Below, piece after piece: positions 42,944 to 52,339 of a stretch of 64,000 nucleotides of DNA. The DNA is from Andalucia godoyi (taxonomy: Eukaryota > Discoba > Jakobea > Jakobida > Andaluciidae). The translations under genes and the position numbers were made by a program. Under the pieces are notes generated by a model, which worked only from the letters and a program-made list of their open reading frames with translations, was not told the DNA's origin and did no database searches. The stretch covers positions 7,211 to 71,210 of the forward strand of contig VRVR01000025.1 in assembly GCA_009859145.1 (NCBI GenBank), in the 5' to 3' direction. Position 1 is the first letter of the stretch. Each line of letters begins with the position of its first letter.

Positions 42944-44110
42944 TCAGAACAGGTCCCAAAAAGAGTCGAGACCTTGCCCGGCCTCCCAAATCAGAACCGA
43001 CGTGAACAACTTCAAACGAGACTGCACGGAAGCCAAACTGGGATACCGTACAACGTGGTCCACGCCGGCTGCATCGGTGTAGAGCAAAACTGTTTCCTGG
43101 TCAAGATCGTTCCAGAGCAGGTCTTTTCCAGCGACAGGTTTGTACGTAGCAAGCAGCTCAAGCCACTGTTCTCCGGTGATCGCTTCTCCGTTATCTCTGC
43201 CATAGAAGGCCAGCCCGAAAAAAAAGCGACCGCTCTTCACTAGCGATTCTCCATAGTACAAATAAATCTCCAACAACCACTTGTAGGGCGCAATAGGAGC
43301 CCCCGTGCCCATCTGATAGTCGTACGTCATGAGCAAAATCCCATCGATGGCATCCAGCACTTTTCGTGCATTCGCCGGCGAAAGAAACGTGGTGGACGGC
43401 GGCTTTGGAGCACCAACTACCAAATAAAGGGCGAACGAACTTCCCAGCTTCTGCTTGGCAAGTTGTAGCCATCCAAGCAGCCCATCAACATACGCATCCC
43501 AGCCCACGTATCCCCACTCCAGGACGAAGCCGTCGACTGCGTAGTCCGTCGCAATCGCCACCAGTTCTTCAATGATCTGTGGATGCAGAGAATCGAGCAC
43601 GACGCGCGGTGCGATCATCATGTGCTCATTTCGACGGCGCCAGTCTTTCCATTCCTCGACATGCATTACATCCGTTCCAGCAACCGAGAACATCGGTGAC
43701 TCTGATGAAGATGGCAATGATGGAGATTCTTGGACAACGTGAATCTCGAGCCCGACAGGCGACACAATGTCGATCTTTTGCGGAAATGCACGAACAATGT
43801 CGTATCCTCGACTGTTCCACGGTGTGGTGAATGTTAGCACTTTACGCCCAGCCTTTATCTTTGCCTTTGCGATTGACGGAGACTGGAGGGTACTGGTTGA
43901 ATTTGTGCAGTCCAGAGCGTGCGACACAATCCAGTCCCACGATGGATTCTTCTTTTGGATCGACGCCGCTGGCAACCGCGATTCACGCAGACACGACACT
44001 GGTGGCAACGCAGCAATAACCGTACCACACACCCAGCATCCACACAGCAATGCAAAAACGACGAATTTTGTCATTCTCCCGCCCATCTTCCCAAAAAACC
44101 CCATTCCCAT
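42944..44110 (-). CDS. CHID1: Chitinase-domain protein CHID1-like (GH18), secreted
   Basis: 388 residues from the ATG at 44110; a later ATG at 44074 is also possible. A signal peptide is evident (FVVFALLCGCWVCGTVIAA). GH18-type barrel motifs resemble CHID1/SI-CLP rather than true chitinases: strand segment VDGFVLEWGYVGWDAY, where chitinases have DxxDxDxE, then DGILLMTYDYQ, FFFGLAFYGRD and the end VLIWEAGQGLDSFWDLF, which follows the human CHID1 C-terminus closely. One acidic residue (E of FVLE) stands where the catalytic Glu lies, but the preceding DxD pattern is incomplete, so it may be a carbohydrate-binding lectin instead of a hydrolase. Likely lysosomal or extracellular. Confidence 0.88.
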   Translation of the reverse strand: MGMGFFGKMGGRMTKFVVFALLCGCWVCGTVIAALPPVSCLRESRLPAASIQKKNPSWDWIVSHALDCTNSTSTLQSPSIAKAKIKAGRKVLTFTTPWNSRGYDIVRAFPQKIDIVSPVGLEIHVVQESPSLPSSSESPMFSVAGTDVMHVEEWKDWRRRNEHMMIAPRVVLDSLHPQIIEELVAIATDYAVDGFVLEWGYVGWDAYVDGLLGWLQLAKQKLGSSFALYLVVGAPKPPSTTFLSPANARKVLDAIDGILLMTYDYQMGTGAPIAPYKWLLEIYLYYGESLVKSGRFFFGLAFYGRDNGEAITGEQWLELLATYKPVAGKDLLWNDLDQETVLLYTDAAGVDHVVRYPSLASVQSRLKLFTSVLIWEAGQGLDSFWDLF

Positions 44111-44191
44111 GCAACCAATATATATATATATATCTTCGTCTCTCCTTTGGTCATCCACAGGCGCAAAATAATTTCAAAACATGTGAACCAT

Positions 44192-44290
44192 TTGCCGCTT
44201 ATTGCGGTTTGATGAAGCAGTCTAAAGCGCACGTAAACAAAAAACACTGCCACGCGCCATGCGAATGCGCATGCGCATGCGTTTGTTATG
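44192..44290 (+). repeat. Short repeat B, copy 2
   Basis: About 99 bp matching 28731-28814, with a perfect hairpin CCGC-TTATT-GCGG (44195-44207) and an expanded GCGCAT tandem near its end. It lies 82 bp upstream of the CHID1 ATG and 14 bp before R1 copy 3, so it may fall in the CHID1 promoter. Confidence 0.8.
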
Positions 44291-44304
44291 TACTTTTTAG
44301 TTAT

Positions 44305-44800
44305 TAATTCTTCTGTTATTTCTGTTTTTGTGCTTTACATAACCGAACTCTCAAGCAACACCTTTCATCAGAACCAAAACATCTCATCGCTCCAAAGAGG
44401 GATCTTCCCAGCAAACGCAAACCCGGTCATGCCCGATGATACCGAGAACGAAGAAACCCGTTGATTCCCTGCTCGTCGCAACTTGCTGATCAAGCGGATG
44501 ATGATCAAATCACGAAGAAGTGATCGATTGCGTTCGGAATGCGCTTTTCAAGTCAGAGGACAAGATGGAGCAAAGTCAAAGCGTCGTCAGTCGCGGCGTC
44601 GTTCACCGACCACATTCTGTTTCCTCCGGCGTTCATTTCTTTGAATGTTGAATCGATTGGGGGAAATATGTTGGTTGCAATGACCCCTTTGACCGCATTA
44701 AAGAGTCAGTGATCTCCCCATTAAAACAAAACACATGTGTCTTCGATCTGTCTTCTGCGACAGCTTAGCCCGATGACCAATAAAGATTCATGTCTTTGGC
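44305..44800 (+). repeat. Dispersed repeat R1, copy 3
   Basis: Nearly identical to copy 1 (477-963) in opposite orientation and similar to copy 2 (28260-28701). It ends with CCAATAAAG at about 44778. The broken relic of the copy 2 frame is visible: ATC instead of ATG and one extra base in the CAAACCCGG run. It lies in the divergent gap between CHID1 and the CEP164-like gene. Confidence 0.85.
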
Positions 44801-45608
44801 GCGCGGCCTGAGAACCGAAATCTTCAATCGGGCCCTGTTTGAGCTATCTGAGCGAATTTGCGAGTTGTACAAAGGACTCTTGGTTGTCGACAGCTTCCCC
44901 CATGTCTCAGGAAGATGCCGAGATTTCAGACGCATCCGTGATTCTCTGCTGTGCTGACGAAAATTCAGCCTCGTAAAGAGGTCTTTGCGAGATTCCTCAT
45001 TTTATAAAACATATTATAACTGAAACTCGTATTTTGTTATAATGAAATATGATGGATTTTGTATGCGTGCAGCACGATGGTTTTGCTCTTCGTAATAATT
45101 ATAATGGATGTATCATGTAGTAATGTACCGCAGAGTTTCCCGGACAATGGCCATCGGAATGGAGACCACGTTCAGAATTTGGCTACGGAAAAAATGAAAA
45201 GACAACTTTACCACAAAAGCGAAAAGCAAAATCGACTATCTTTTGATTTATCGGAGTCGCTGCCCATTAGAATGTGGCTTTCAACAAAAGAAAAAAGAAA
45301 AAAGAAAAAAGAAGAAAGAAAAAAGAGAAAGAGAAAGAGAAAGAGAAAGAGAAAGAAAGTCATTGAAAAATTTTCTTTTCATTTGCGTTCTTTTTTCTTT
45401 TTTTGAGCGAAGGAAAAAAACAGACTATCCAAAACGTGCAATTGCAAACGTGCATTTTCCCGTTAAACAACTCTGCCGGATCTTTACGTTCACATCAAAC
45501 AAAACAAAAAGAATAGGAAAGAAAATGATAACGAGTATTTATGAAAAGAACAAATAGTGGAATTGTAAAGACAATAGTGAAGTGGGATATTAATATAAGA
45601 ACTGAGAT
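44801..45608. other. AT-rich intergenic region, no gene seen
   Basis: 808 bp ending at the CEP164-like ATG. Contains (AAAGAG)n and AAAAAG tracts at about 45290-45360. The one open frame of note (about 45059-45406) lacks an ATG at its head and ends in a Lys/Arg run made by the purine repeat, so it is not called. Confidence 0.5.
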
Positions 45609-48600
45609 ATGTCGTCCTTGTCGTCGCTGTCTGGAGCTAGTCTAGGTGGTTCCCGAGCGAGATCCAAATCAGCGATCACCGTCGATGATCGAGACTTGAG
45701 CAAGCTTCTTGGACTGGACGATTCTTTCGACGACCGCTCAGAATCATCAAAGCCGGTGTCATATTCTGCATCGTCTCTTCAGAAGAAGCAGTCGTTCACT
45801 TCAGCATCCGAGAAATCGTCTTCGTCTTCCACAAAGCTCTCGAGAAAAGGAAGCGGCAGTAAATCATCCAAAGGAGCCTCGACCAGACAGCACCCGCAAC
45901 CTGCCGTGCGAGCGTCCAACGATGGGTCCATGGAGACTGACTCGGACTGGGATGTCGACATGTCAGATGTCGACGAAGTCAGCAGAAAATCGTCCCTGGA
46001 CTCTGTAAGTGGCGGCGTCGGCGGGAATCCCGGTCTAATGTCCTCAGCCGTCGCCGTTCCTCGACAATCCAAACCAGCATCTGGGTCTGGATCGACGACA
46101 TTGGCAGACGAGGGAACGTTTAAAAGCAGGGTGACGAAATGGTACCAGTGGCTGGGTCTGGACCCGCAGAATCTTCCAGATGCGCCGTTTCTCAAAGTCG
46201 CCGAGTCGCATGCCTTGAAGCCCCTGCCTGAGCATTGGAGATTTGTTGACGGAGTGTACATGCACGTGCTCACCGGATCCGTCCAGTCGGAACATCCGCT
46301 CGTCGACAGCGCAAAAACAGAGCTCATCACACTGCGGGCGTCTGTCTCGGCTGCGCAAAGCTCGCAGCTGTCATCAATCCAGGATATTACTGGAAACTCG
46401 GATGATCTCGGAACCTCGTCGGACGATGCTATTCCAGATATCCCGCTTTCAAACTCGACCGTCGGGATCAACGCTTCGTCCTCTTCCGTGGTCGGTGCTG
46501 GTGCCATGAAGCCAACAACTTCGCTGGATCGCACCGGTGAAAAAGAAAAGCCGGCTGCTTCTCGGTCTTCTTTCCTCAACTTTGATGCATGGCTTGCGAG
46601 CACGACTGCAGCGTCATCATCCACGACAACATCCACAACCACCACGAACGCTCCCATTGCAAGCACACCAGGACCTTATTCATCTGCTTCTGGGTCTGCA
46701 ACCGTCTCCCACGCCGGGCCTTCGCCGCTGAATGTTTCGTCAACGCCGACACCCGTGCTTCCCATATCTCCCGATGAATCAAGTTCGCGGTCATGGACGT
46801 CGGTCAGCAACACGACGGGCTCCAACAATCCGGGAACGGTGATCAGACCGGGCGTTTCGACTTTGGTCTCTTCATCGTCACCATCCTCCAGCCAGAATGT
46901 GGTGGTCGTGGCTGCCAGTTCTCCTCGCGCCGATGATTCTCCCACGTTTTCCACCGTATCGGACTCTCTGACTCCGGTTGTCTTGCATGATGATTCAGAA
47001 ATCTCTTCGCGAGTTCCACCGCCACAGCAGCAACGAACAATGAAGCCTGCTGCAAAGGTTCTTGATTTTGGCAGCGTCAGTAGCAACAATAGCAGCACTG
47101 GAGAGCCGGCCACGAATGTGAGCGCGAGCTCTTCTACAGGTTACGACTTTGGAAGTGGCGCAGGCGCAGGTCGCAGACGACCCCGAGGCCAGTCAACGCT
47201 TCTTCCGATGTTGAATCTGCTGCAGCAGGACGAGCCTCGACCATCGTCCACCACATCGCTTCCAGAAGACAAGGTTCCGCTGTTTCTTCGGGAGCCCTCT
47301 GCAAGTTCCTCTTCCACGTTTGGACTATCATCTTCTGGGTCTGGCTCGGCACGAGGGCCTTCCAGTAGAAATGTGACAACTCCGCGTGCAGGATCCTCAG
47401 TCTCCTCTGCACCCGTATCGACTTCGCTGCCCAGCACACCTACCAGCGCAGCATACTCGACGTCCTTTGCGCCGATCCAGCCGTCTCTTGCTGCCAGTTC
47501 TACCTCCAATCCAACAGCGACGCAAGCGCAGAGGATGCAAAAGCCAGAAGAAGAAAAAGAAAAGGAAGAGGAGAAAGTTGAGACCGTGATTGTCCGTTAT
47601 GCGCCATTGCCCATCGAAATTCGCGATTCTTCTTCACCAGCAACACTCCCCTCACAGCCGCAGCAACAGCAACCCGTACCGCTTTCAGCTCCAGTATCAT
47701 CATCAGCAACGTCGCCGTCATGGGTGCCGCCAGAGCAATCAAGTAGTCACGGCAGTGCAAGTACTGGATCCCAGGCCAATGCCCAGATTATCACATCCAC
47801 CACTTCTTCTCATATGGTGCAACCGACGTCGGCATCATCACCCGTTACTGCCGCAGACCCAGTGAAGAGCCCTTCGGTGGAGCCTGTTATTGTCCACGCC
47901 CAGCAGCAGCAACCGCAGCCACAAATGCAAGTACAGCCGCAGCCGCAGCCGCAGCCGATCGAACCAATTGCGTCAGTTCCCTCTGCAAATGCGCAGCAAT
48001 CCCAGCAATCGATGATCATGATGCCGCCGTCGTATGGAGCGTATCCCCCTCAATATCCAATGTCTGTGCAAATGCCGATGCCGATGCCGATGCTTCCTTT
48101 TCCCTATTTCTACCCATTTCCCCCAACCCCAACTTCCTCTCAGTCTCAGCCCCAAGCTCTCCTTCAATCACACGCGCATGTTATGAGCACTGTGCAGCAA
48201 GAGGACGCGATGATGTCGGCAGAGCGTGAGAAGCGAGACTTTGGAACCCTAACGGTCCGCATTTCGCACTCTTCCGAGTCGACGCAGACTGCGCCTTTCG
48301 AACCGCCTGTCGCCCCGAGGGCAAAGACTGCGAGTATTTCGACGAGCACAGCACCGGCTGCGGAGCGCAGAGAGTCTCGCAGCACTCAAACAGAACAGCG
48401 TAACCTTGACGAAGAAGAAGAAAAAGAGAGGGAGAGGGAGAGGGAGAGGGAGCAGGAAAGAGGGTTCCGAAGAGAACGAGAAAAGGAGCGAGAAGAAGAA
48501 CGAGAGAGGGGGAGAGCATTGAAGACCAAGTTGAGCGATTCTGAAAAGCGCATACTGCAGCTTGAACAAGAGTTGCGGGTGGCGCAGCTGCAACAGAATG

Positions 48601-49358
48601 CGCTGCAGACGGTCGAAGAGTCGCTGCGGACGCTGGGGGCTGAACAGCGCCAAGTGATGCTTGATCGTCAGACAGTGTGGGCGCACGAGCGGGAAGAAGA
48701 TCGTGCGCAGTGGAACCGAGAGCGCGAGGACTGGGCGCGCGAGCGAGAGGCCATGCGCGAGAAGATCCGCGCAGCAACGTGGCGGGAAAATGATCTTGTG
48801 GCTCGCGAAGCCAGACTGGCAGCTCGCGAAAAAAGGATCGAGGAAGAGAGATTTCTCATGGCACGTGATCGTGTCTCCTGGCTGAAAGCAGCCAAGGGCC
48901 ATAGTCTGGGCCCGGGCCACTCCTACGGCTACACCATGACTCTCGAACCACGAATTAACCTCGACTCGCTTTTGCCTTTGGCTTCGCCTTCCCCCTCGCC
49001 TCTGCATCGGATTTCAGCCAACTCGGTCCATCCCGCAGCTGGCAGCGGTCAGCTCGCGGACCAAAGTGCGTTTCTTGCGTCACTTGGACTTTCCCGCGCC
49101 CCCTCCCATGGTTTTCCTTCTTCTTCGTCCGCTTCCACGTTCAGTTCTCGGTCTGCGTCTGGGTCTGGATCGGGATCCGGCTGTACAAGTACGAATGGCG
49201 CCGAATCCGACTCGGGATACTCGTCATTGTCGACGGGTGTTCCGGGACGAGTGTCGTCGCCACCTCGGAGGAGACAATGGGGCGGGTCCGCGCCGATGAC
49301 GGCTGTCGCAGATATTCCCTCGTCCACTGACTCGTTCTTTTCTTCCAGCTCGACTTGA
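45609..49358 (+). CDS. CEP164-like WW and coiled-coil protein (candidate)
   Basis: 1249 residues, start ATG. Near residues 173-246 lies a segment (WYQWLGLDPQNLPDAPFLKV...LPEHWRFVDG...LTGSVQSEHPLVDSAK) with the order of the CEP164-type N-terminal WW module: a helical leader with xxLGxDPxxxP, LPxxW, a strand pair, then the HP before a helix. The second WW tryptophan is replaced (QSEHP). A Ser/Thr/Pro/Gln-rich disordered region follows at 250-870. A strongly charged coiled coil with RE repeats runs at about 935-1095, and the tail is Ser-rich. CEP164 is the distal-appendage protein that docks the basal body and recruits TTBK2, so this fits a flagellate. Similarity is by eye and limited to one module. 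Confidence 0.6.
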   Translation: MSSLSSLSGASLGGSRARSKSAITVDDRDLSKLLGLDDSFDDRSESSKPVSYSASSLQKKQSFTSASEKSSSSSTKLSRKGSGSKSSKGASTRQHPQPAVRASNDGSMETDSDWDVDMSDVDEVSRKSSLDSVSGGVGGNPGLMSSAVAVPRQSKPASGSGSTTLADEGTFKSRVTKWYQWLGLDPQNLPDAPFLKVAESHALKPLPEHWRFVDGVYMHVLTGSVQSEHPLVDSAKTELITLRASVSAAQSSQLSSIQDITGNSDDLGTSSDDAIPDIPLSNSTVGINASSSSVVGAGAMKPTTSLDRTGEKEKPAASRSSFLNFDAWLASTTAASSSTTTSTTTTNAPIASTPGPYSSASGSATVSHAGPSPLNVSSTPTPVLPISPDESSSRSWTSVSNTTGSNNPGTVIRPGVSTLVSSSSPSSSQNVVVVAASSPRADDSPTFSTVSDSLTPVVLHDDSEISSRVPPPQQQRTMKPAAKVLDFGSVSSNNSSTGEPATNVSASSSTGYDFGSGAGAGRRRPRGQSTLLPMLNLLQQDEPRPSSTTSLPEDKVPLFLREPSASSSSTFGLSSSGSGSARGPSSRNVTTPRAGSSVSSAPVSTSLPSTPTSAAYSTSFAPIQPSLAASSTSNPTATQAQRMQKPEEEKEKEEEKVETVIVRYAPLPIEIRDSSSPATLPSQPQQQQPVPLSAPVSSSATSPSWVPPEQSSSHGSASTGSQANAQIITSTTSSHMVQPTSASSPVTAADPVKSPSVEPVIVHAQQQQPQPQMQVQPQPQPQPIEPIASVPSANAQQSQQSMIMMPPSYGAYPPQYPMSVQMPMPMPMLPFPYFYPFPPTPTSSQSQPQALLQSHAHVMSTVQQEDAMMSAEREKRDFGTLTVRISHSSESTQTAPFEPPVAPRAKTASISTSTAPAAERRESRSTQTEQRNLDEEEEKEREREREREQERGFRREREKEREEERERGRALKTKLSDSEKRILQLEQELRVAQLQQNALQTVEESLRTLGAEQRQVMLDRQTVWAHEREEDRAQWNREREDWAREREAMREKIRAATWRENDLVAREARLAAREKRIEEERFLMARDRVSWLKAAKGHSLGPGHSYGYTMTLEPRINLDSLLPLASPSPSPLHRISANSVHPAAGSGQLADQSAFLASLGLSRAPSHGFPSSSSASTFSSRSASGSGSGSGCTSTNGAESDSGYSSLSTGVPGRVSSPPRRRQWGGSAPMTAVADIPSSTDSFFSSSST

Positions 49359-49470
49359 ACAGCACCACGCATCCATATCTTTACCACACACACACACACA
49401 CACACACAAAGAAGAAATGCAGAACGGTAATGAGCACTCATCAGTAGGAGTGGTGAATAAAAAATGAAAC

Positions 49471-50178
49471 TTACTTTTTACCATCGATTGAAAGAGCAGA
49501 GATGGACGCGTGGTGCGCAAGAAGAGTCGAGATGCGGGGACCAAAGAGAAGCGGGGAGAGCGCGTGAATGCGGTCTCGGACCTTTGCCAGCTTCGCAGCG
49601 TATTTTGCGGCGTGCGCTCGGCGAGCTACCCGAAATGACGCCTGATGGACGGAAAGCAGCGTCGAAGACGAAGGAGCAAGAGCGGATGCCGGGGACTGTG
49701 CGGAGCTGATCTTGCTGCAGGACCGCGCTAAGAGCTCTTCGATGCGCTGTCTTTTTGCAGGATTGACACTGGATGTCAAGGTATTGACGGACGGCTCCTC
49801 GTGGAGCGCAGGCAACATGCGCGGTTCGCCGGCCGCTCGACGTTTGGACTCGTCGAGAAAGACGAGCTTGGAGCGGTCATACTGCGGTATCCTCGTTTCA
49901 CGCGATGCGAGTGTCGGTGCAAGATAGCCTGTGTCATGGAGCGCGCGCAACGGCACGCGGCCGCGGGCATAGTGGCGCAGCCACTCGTACGCTAATAGAA
50001 ACTCCGATGACGGCAACGGCGGCGACTGGTGCTGCTGCGCTTGGTGCTGCTCCTCCACCTCTGTTTCAACGGCTGTAAAGAGCCCGCTTGACACTACGGC
50101 CGACGAGCTGGTGGTGTGGATGCCGGCCCGATCGTCGACCAGCTGGTCCGACTCGGACGACGCCAGCAGTGACTCCAT
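49471..50178 (-). CDS. Hypothetical protein
   Basis: 235 residues from the ATG at 50178 (the frame begins earlier only at a GTG). Acidic, Gln-rich N-terminus. A middle segment (LLAYEWLRHYARGRVPLRALHDTGYLAPTLA in overlapping parts) looks folded, followed by a basic, Ala/Ser-rich C-terminus with a helical AAKYAAKLAKVRDRIHAL stretch. No family recognised. It converges on the CEP164-like gene with 112 bp between, in which there is a (CA)n run at about 49382-49408. Confidence 0.5.
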   Translation of the reverse strand: MESLLASSESDQLVDDRAGIHTTSSSAVVSSGLFTAVETEVEEQHQAQQHQSPPLPSSEFLLAYEWLRHYARGRVPLRALHDTGYLAPTLASRETRIPQYDRSKLVFLDESKRRAAGEPRMLPALHEEPSVNTLTSSVNPAKRQRIEELLARSCSKISSAQSPASALAPSSSTLLSVHQASFRVARRAHAAKYAAKLAKVRDRIHALSPLLFGPRISTLLAHHASISALSIDGKK

Positions 50179-50652
50179 CTTCTGTGTTTCTGCGGGCGTG
50201 CCTCTGCTCTTCCTTCTTTGGAGTCTCCACGGGAAAATAAAACGTCTCCACTTCGTTGCCGAACGGAAAACTGATAATAAAAAGAATATCACCGAACAGT
50301 CTAAATCAGCAATCAGAATGCACGCTTAAAAAAGGGGGAAAAGATTAGAAATTCGCATGTAACGGATCCACCTACAGCTGGCTGCAACCGGAAAAAAAAA
50401 CCAGGTTACCGGCGCGCAAGTCGGGGATCGATCGTGATTGGAACGATACTGCGCGTAACATTGATTCGACGAACGCCGAACTGCGTGGTGGGTCTGTCCC
50501 ACTTCCCCTCCCCATCTCCCGGTACTGCAACAACACCGATGATGCATCGTCAGCGACGGCACTGCATAATTAGTGTGCAATGGGGCATTTTTATAAATAA
50601 AATTTTGTGCGATACTGTACTTTGTAGATTTAATGGAGAAATTGACGGGGGC
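50179..50652. other. Intergenic region, no gene seen
   Basis: 474 bp upstream of one leftward gene and downstream of another. Contains a TTTATAAATA at about 50590 and GC-mixed sequence; no open frame or RNA gene supported. Confidence 0.5.
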
Positions 50653-51966
50653 TCATTCGGCAGTGACAGAACTCCGTTTTGGGATTCCGAGCTCAGCATG
50701 CGCATCATCGAGTAGCCGGGAAAGGACTTCCGGCTCGAGGTGCGGTAGTTCAGCATGATTTCCAAAGAGCTCGAGGTTTGCGGTGTACATGTCTCGAAGC
50801 CTGCGGTCGATGTCTTCGATGGGATGCTGCGGACTCTGCGGTGCATCGTCTAGGTCCGTGCCGCGCGGCAGCTGGAACCGATGCATCGCATCCAGTCTAG
50901 CATCAATCACGGCGATTGCGGCCTCGATCGTTTGCTTTGCACTCGGCTCCTCATCCGAAGCCCCACCAGCACCAGCGCCGGCACCAGTGCTAGAGGACTC
51001 ATCCAGGAGCGCATCGACGCGTCGCTGGTCCTCCTCTGAGAGCCGTCCGTAGACAAAGTAGTACTTTTGCGCATCCAGCGGCGCAAGCGATGGAATCGAA
51101 GCGCGTGATTTTGCATATCCGGATCCGGCTTTTGATCTGCTGGGATTGCGAGGGTTATCATCGCCTTCTCCATCATCATCGTCGTCGAAACCGCCCGGAT
51201 AGCCGCGGCCGTCGAGAGACTCGAGCACCGCATCGAGCTGCCGGATCTGCGCAAGGCCATCGATGATGCGCTGGTCGGTGGTGGCGGCCAGCAAGTTCGC
51301 TGCAGTCAGCGGCAGTACTTGCTTGGAGCTGGATGCGACGGCCAGCGTCGACGGCTGCTGTGGATGAGGCTGGAGGAGCGAGGGCGGTAGGTCCAAGTAC
51401 TTCTTTTCGTGCAGGTGGTTCAGGTACGTCGCGAGATCGCTCCACTCTGTGTCTGAGCCGCCAACGGCATCCAACCTCGGACGGTTCTTGCTTTCATTGT
51501 CATTGTCATTGCCATGGTCGCGGTCATGGTCCGAGGATGGGGAAGAGTAGTTGTTGTCCGGGTCGAAAAGAGAGTCGTGGTCCTGCAAGTCCCGGTCAAT
51601 CTGTGCATCAAGCTCGCGCAGCTTGAAGGCCGTCAGCTCGTCGTACGGAGTAGGGGTGGGTGCTGATATCGATGAGGAAGATGAGCATGCCAGAGCCGTC
51701 AGTGGAAACGTCATCGACGTCGGCGTCCGGGATCCGGAGGATGTCGGTGGCTTGACGCTCGCTCGTGGTTTGATGGTTCCACGTAACGGGCGACTACTGG
51801 TGCTGTTTTGAAACAGGTGCGATTGTCCTGACGCATGCAATGATGTCGAATTACTACTACTGCTACTGCTGCAACTGCTGCTTGGTCGATTCGGTACCGA
51901 GTCCAGCGACTCCAGCGTGGACAAGGACGACGACGCAGGCCGCACTAGCGCTTTCTTGGATCCCAT
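50653..51966 (-). CDS. Ser/Asp-rich protein with C-terminal helical motifs, possibly FSIP1-like
   Basis: 437 residues, start ATG. The first 200 residues are disordered, Ser- and Asp-rich. From about 230 there are short helical units: DGLAQIRQLDAVL, YGRLSEEDQRRVDALLDE, AAIAVIDARLDAM, IEDIDRRLRDMY and VLSRLLDDAHAEL. Similar units (KKLDKIL, LREIDEKL, LSEEQ...LLDE, ISKLL) occur in fibrous-sheath-interacting protein 1, a sperm-flagellum protein also present in protists. The order of the units is not identical and the match is weak, so this is a suggestion only. GC content and codon use look like the neighbours. Confidence 0.55.
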   Translation of the reverse strand: MGSKKALVRPASSSLSTLESLDSVPNRPSSSCSSSSSSNSTSLHASGQSHLFQNSTSSRPLRGTIKPRASVKPPTSSGSRTPTSMTFPLTALACSSSSSISAPTPTPYDELTAFKLRELDAQIDRDLQDHDSLFDPDNNYSSPSSDHDRDHGNDNDNESKNRPRLDAVGGSDTEWSDLATYLNHLHEKKYLDLPPSLLQPHPQQPSTLAVASSSKQVLPLTAANLLAATTDQRIIDGLAQIRQLDAVLESLDGRGYPGGFDDDDDGEGDDNPRNPSRSKAGSGYAKSRASIPSLAPLDAQKYYFVYGRLSEEDQRRVDALLDESSSTGAGAGAGGASDEEPSAKQTIEAAIAVIDARLDAMHRFQLPRGTDLDDAPQSPQHPIEDIDRRLRDMYTANLELFGNHAELPHLEPEVLSRLLDDAHAELGIPKRSSVTAE

Positions 51967-52339
51967 ATTATTATTTTAATAATAATGTTTTCTTTGTCCC
52001 GTTGCCTTTTCTATCCTCTTCTTTGATCAAGTACTATTGCGAAAACCAGTCGTATCGAGATTCGGAGAAGAAGAAGAATGGTCAGACAATCCAACAAGCA
52101 AAAACAGAGAGAAAAGTAAATAAGAAAATGAAGAACGAAACGAAGAAAGTCCGAATCGACAAATCGGATTTTGTCGGGACATTCTGTTGGAGGAAATCCG
52201 ATAACGGGCAGCTTGATGCTTGATGCAACGAGGATGGATGATCTCTTTCAAATCCACAATGTTTCTGTTTTTTTTGTTGCTGTCTTTTGTCTTTTTTTTA
52301 CAGCAGATTCAATTTTTTAATTTTTTAATTTTTTTTGGC
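51967..52339. other. Intergenic region, no gene seen
   Basis: 373 bp upstream of the leftward FSIP1-like gene and downstream of the thioredoxin-like gene. AT-rich with T-runs near 52305-52335, next to the stop codon of the latter. No gene supported. Confidence 0.5.

Noticed and set aside
45059-45406. 115-codon frame ending in a Lys/Arg run
   Set aside because: No ATG at its head and the tail is a purine repeat; treated as non-coding.
50436-50452. TTGGAACGATAC, a match to 12 nt of U6 snRNA
   Set aside because: The ACAGAGA box and flanking U6 stems are missing; a chance match.
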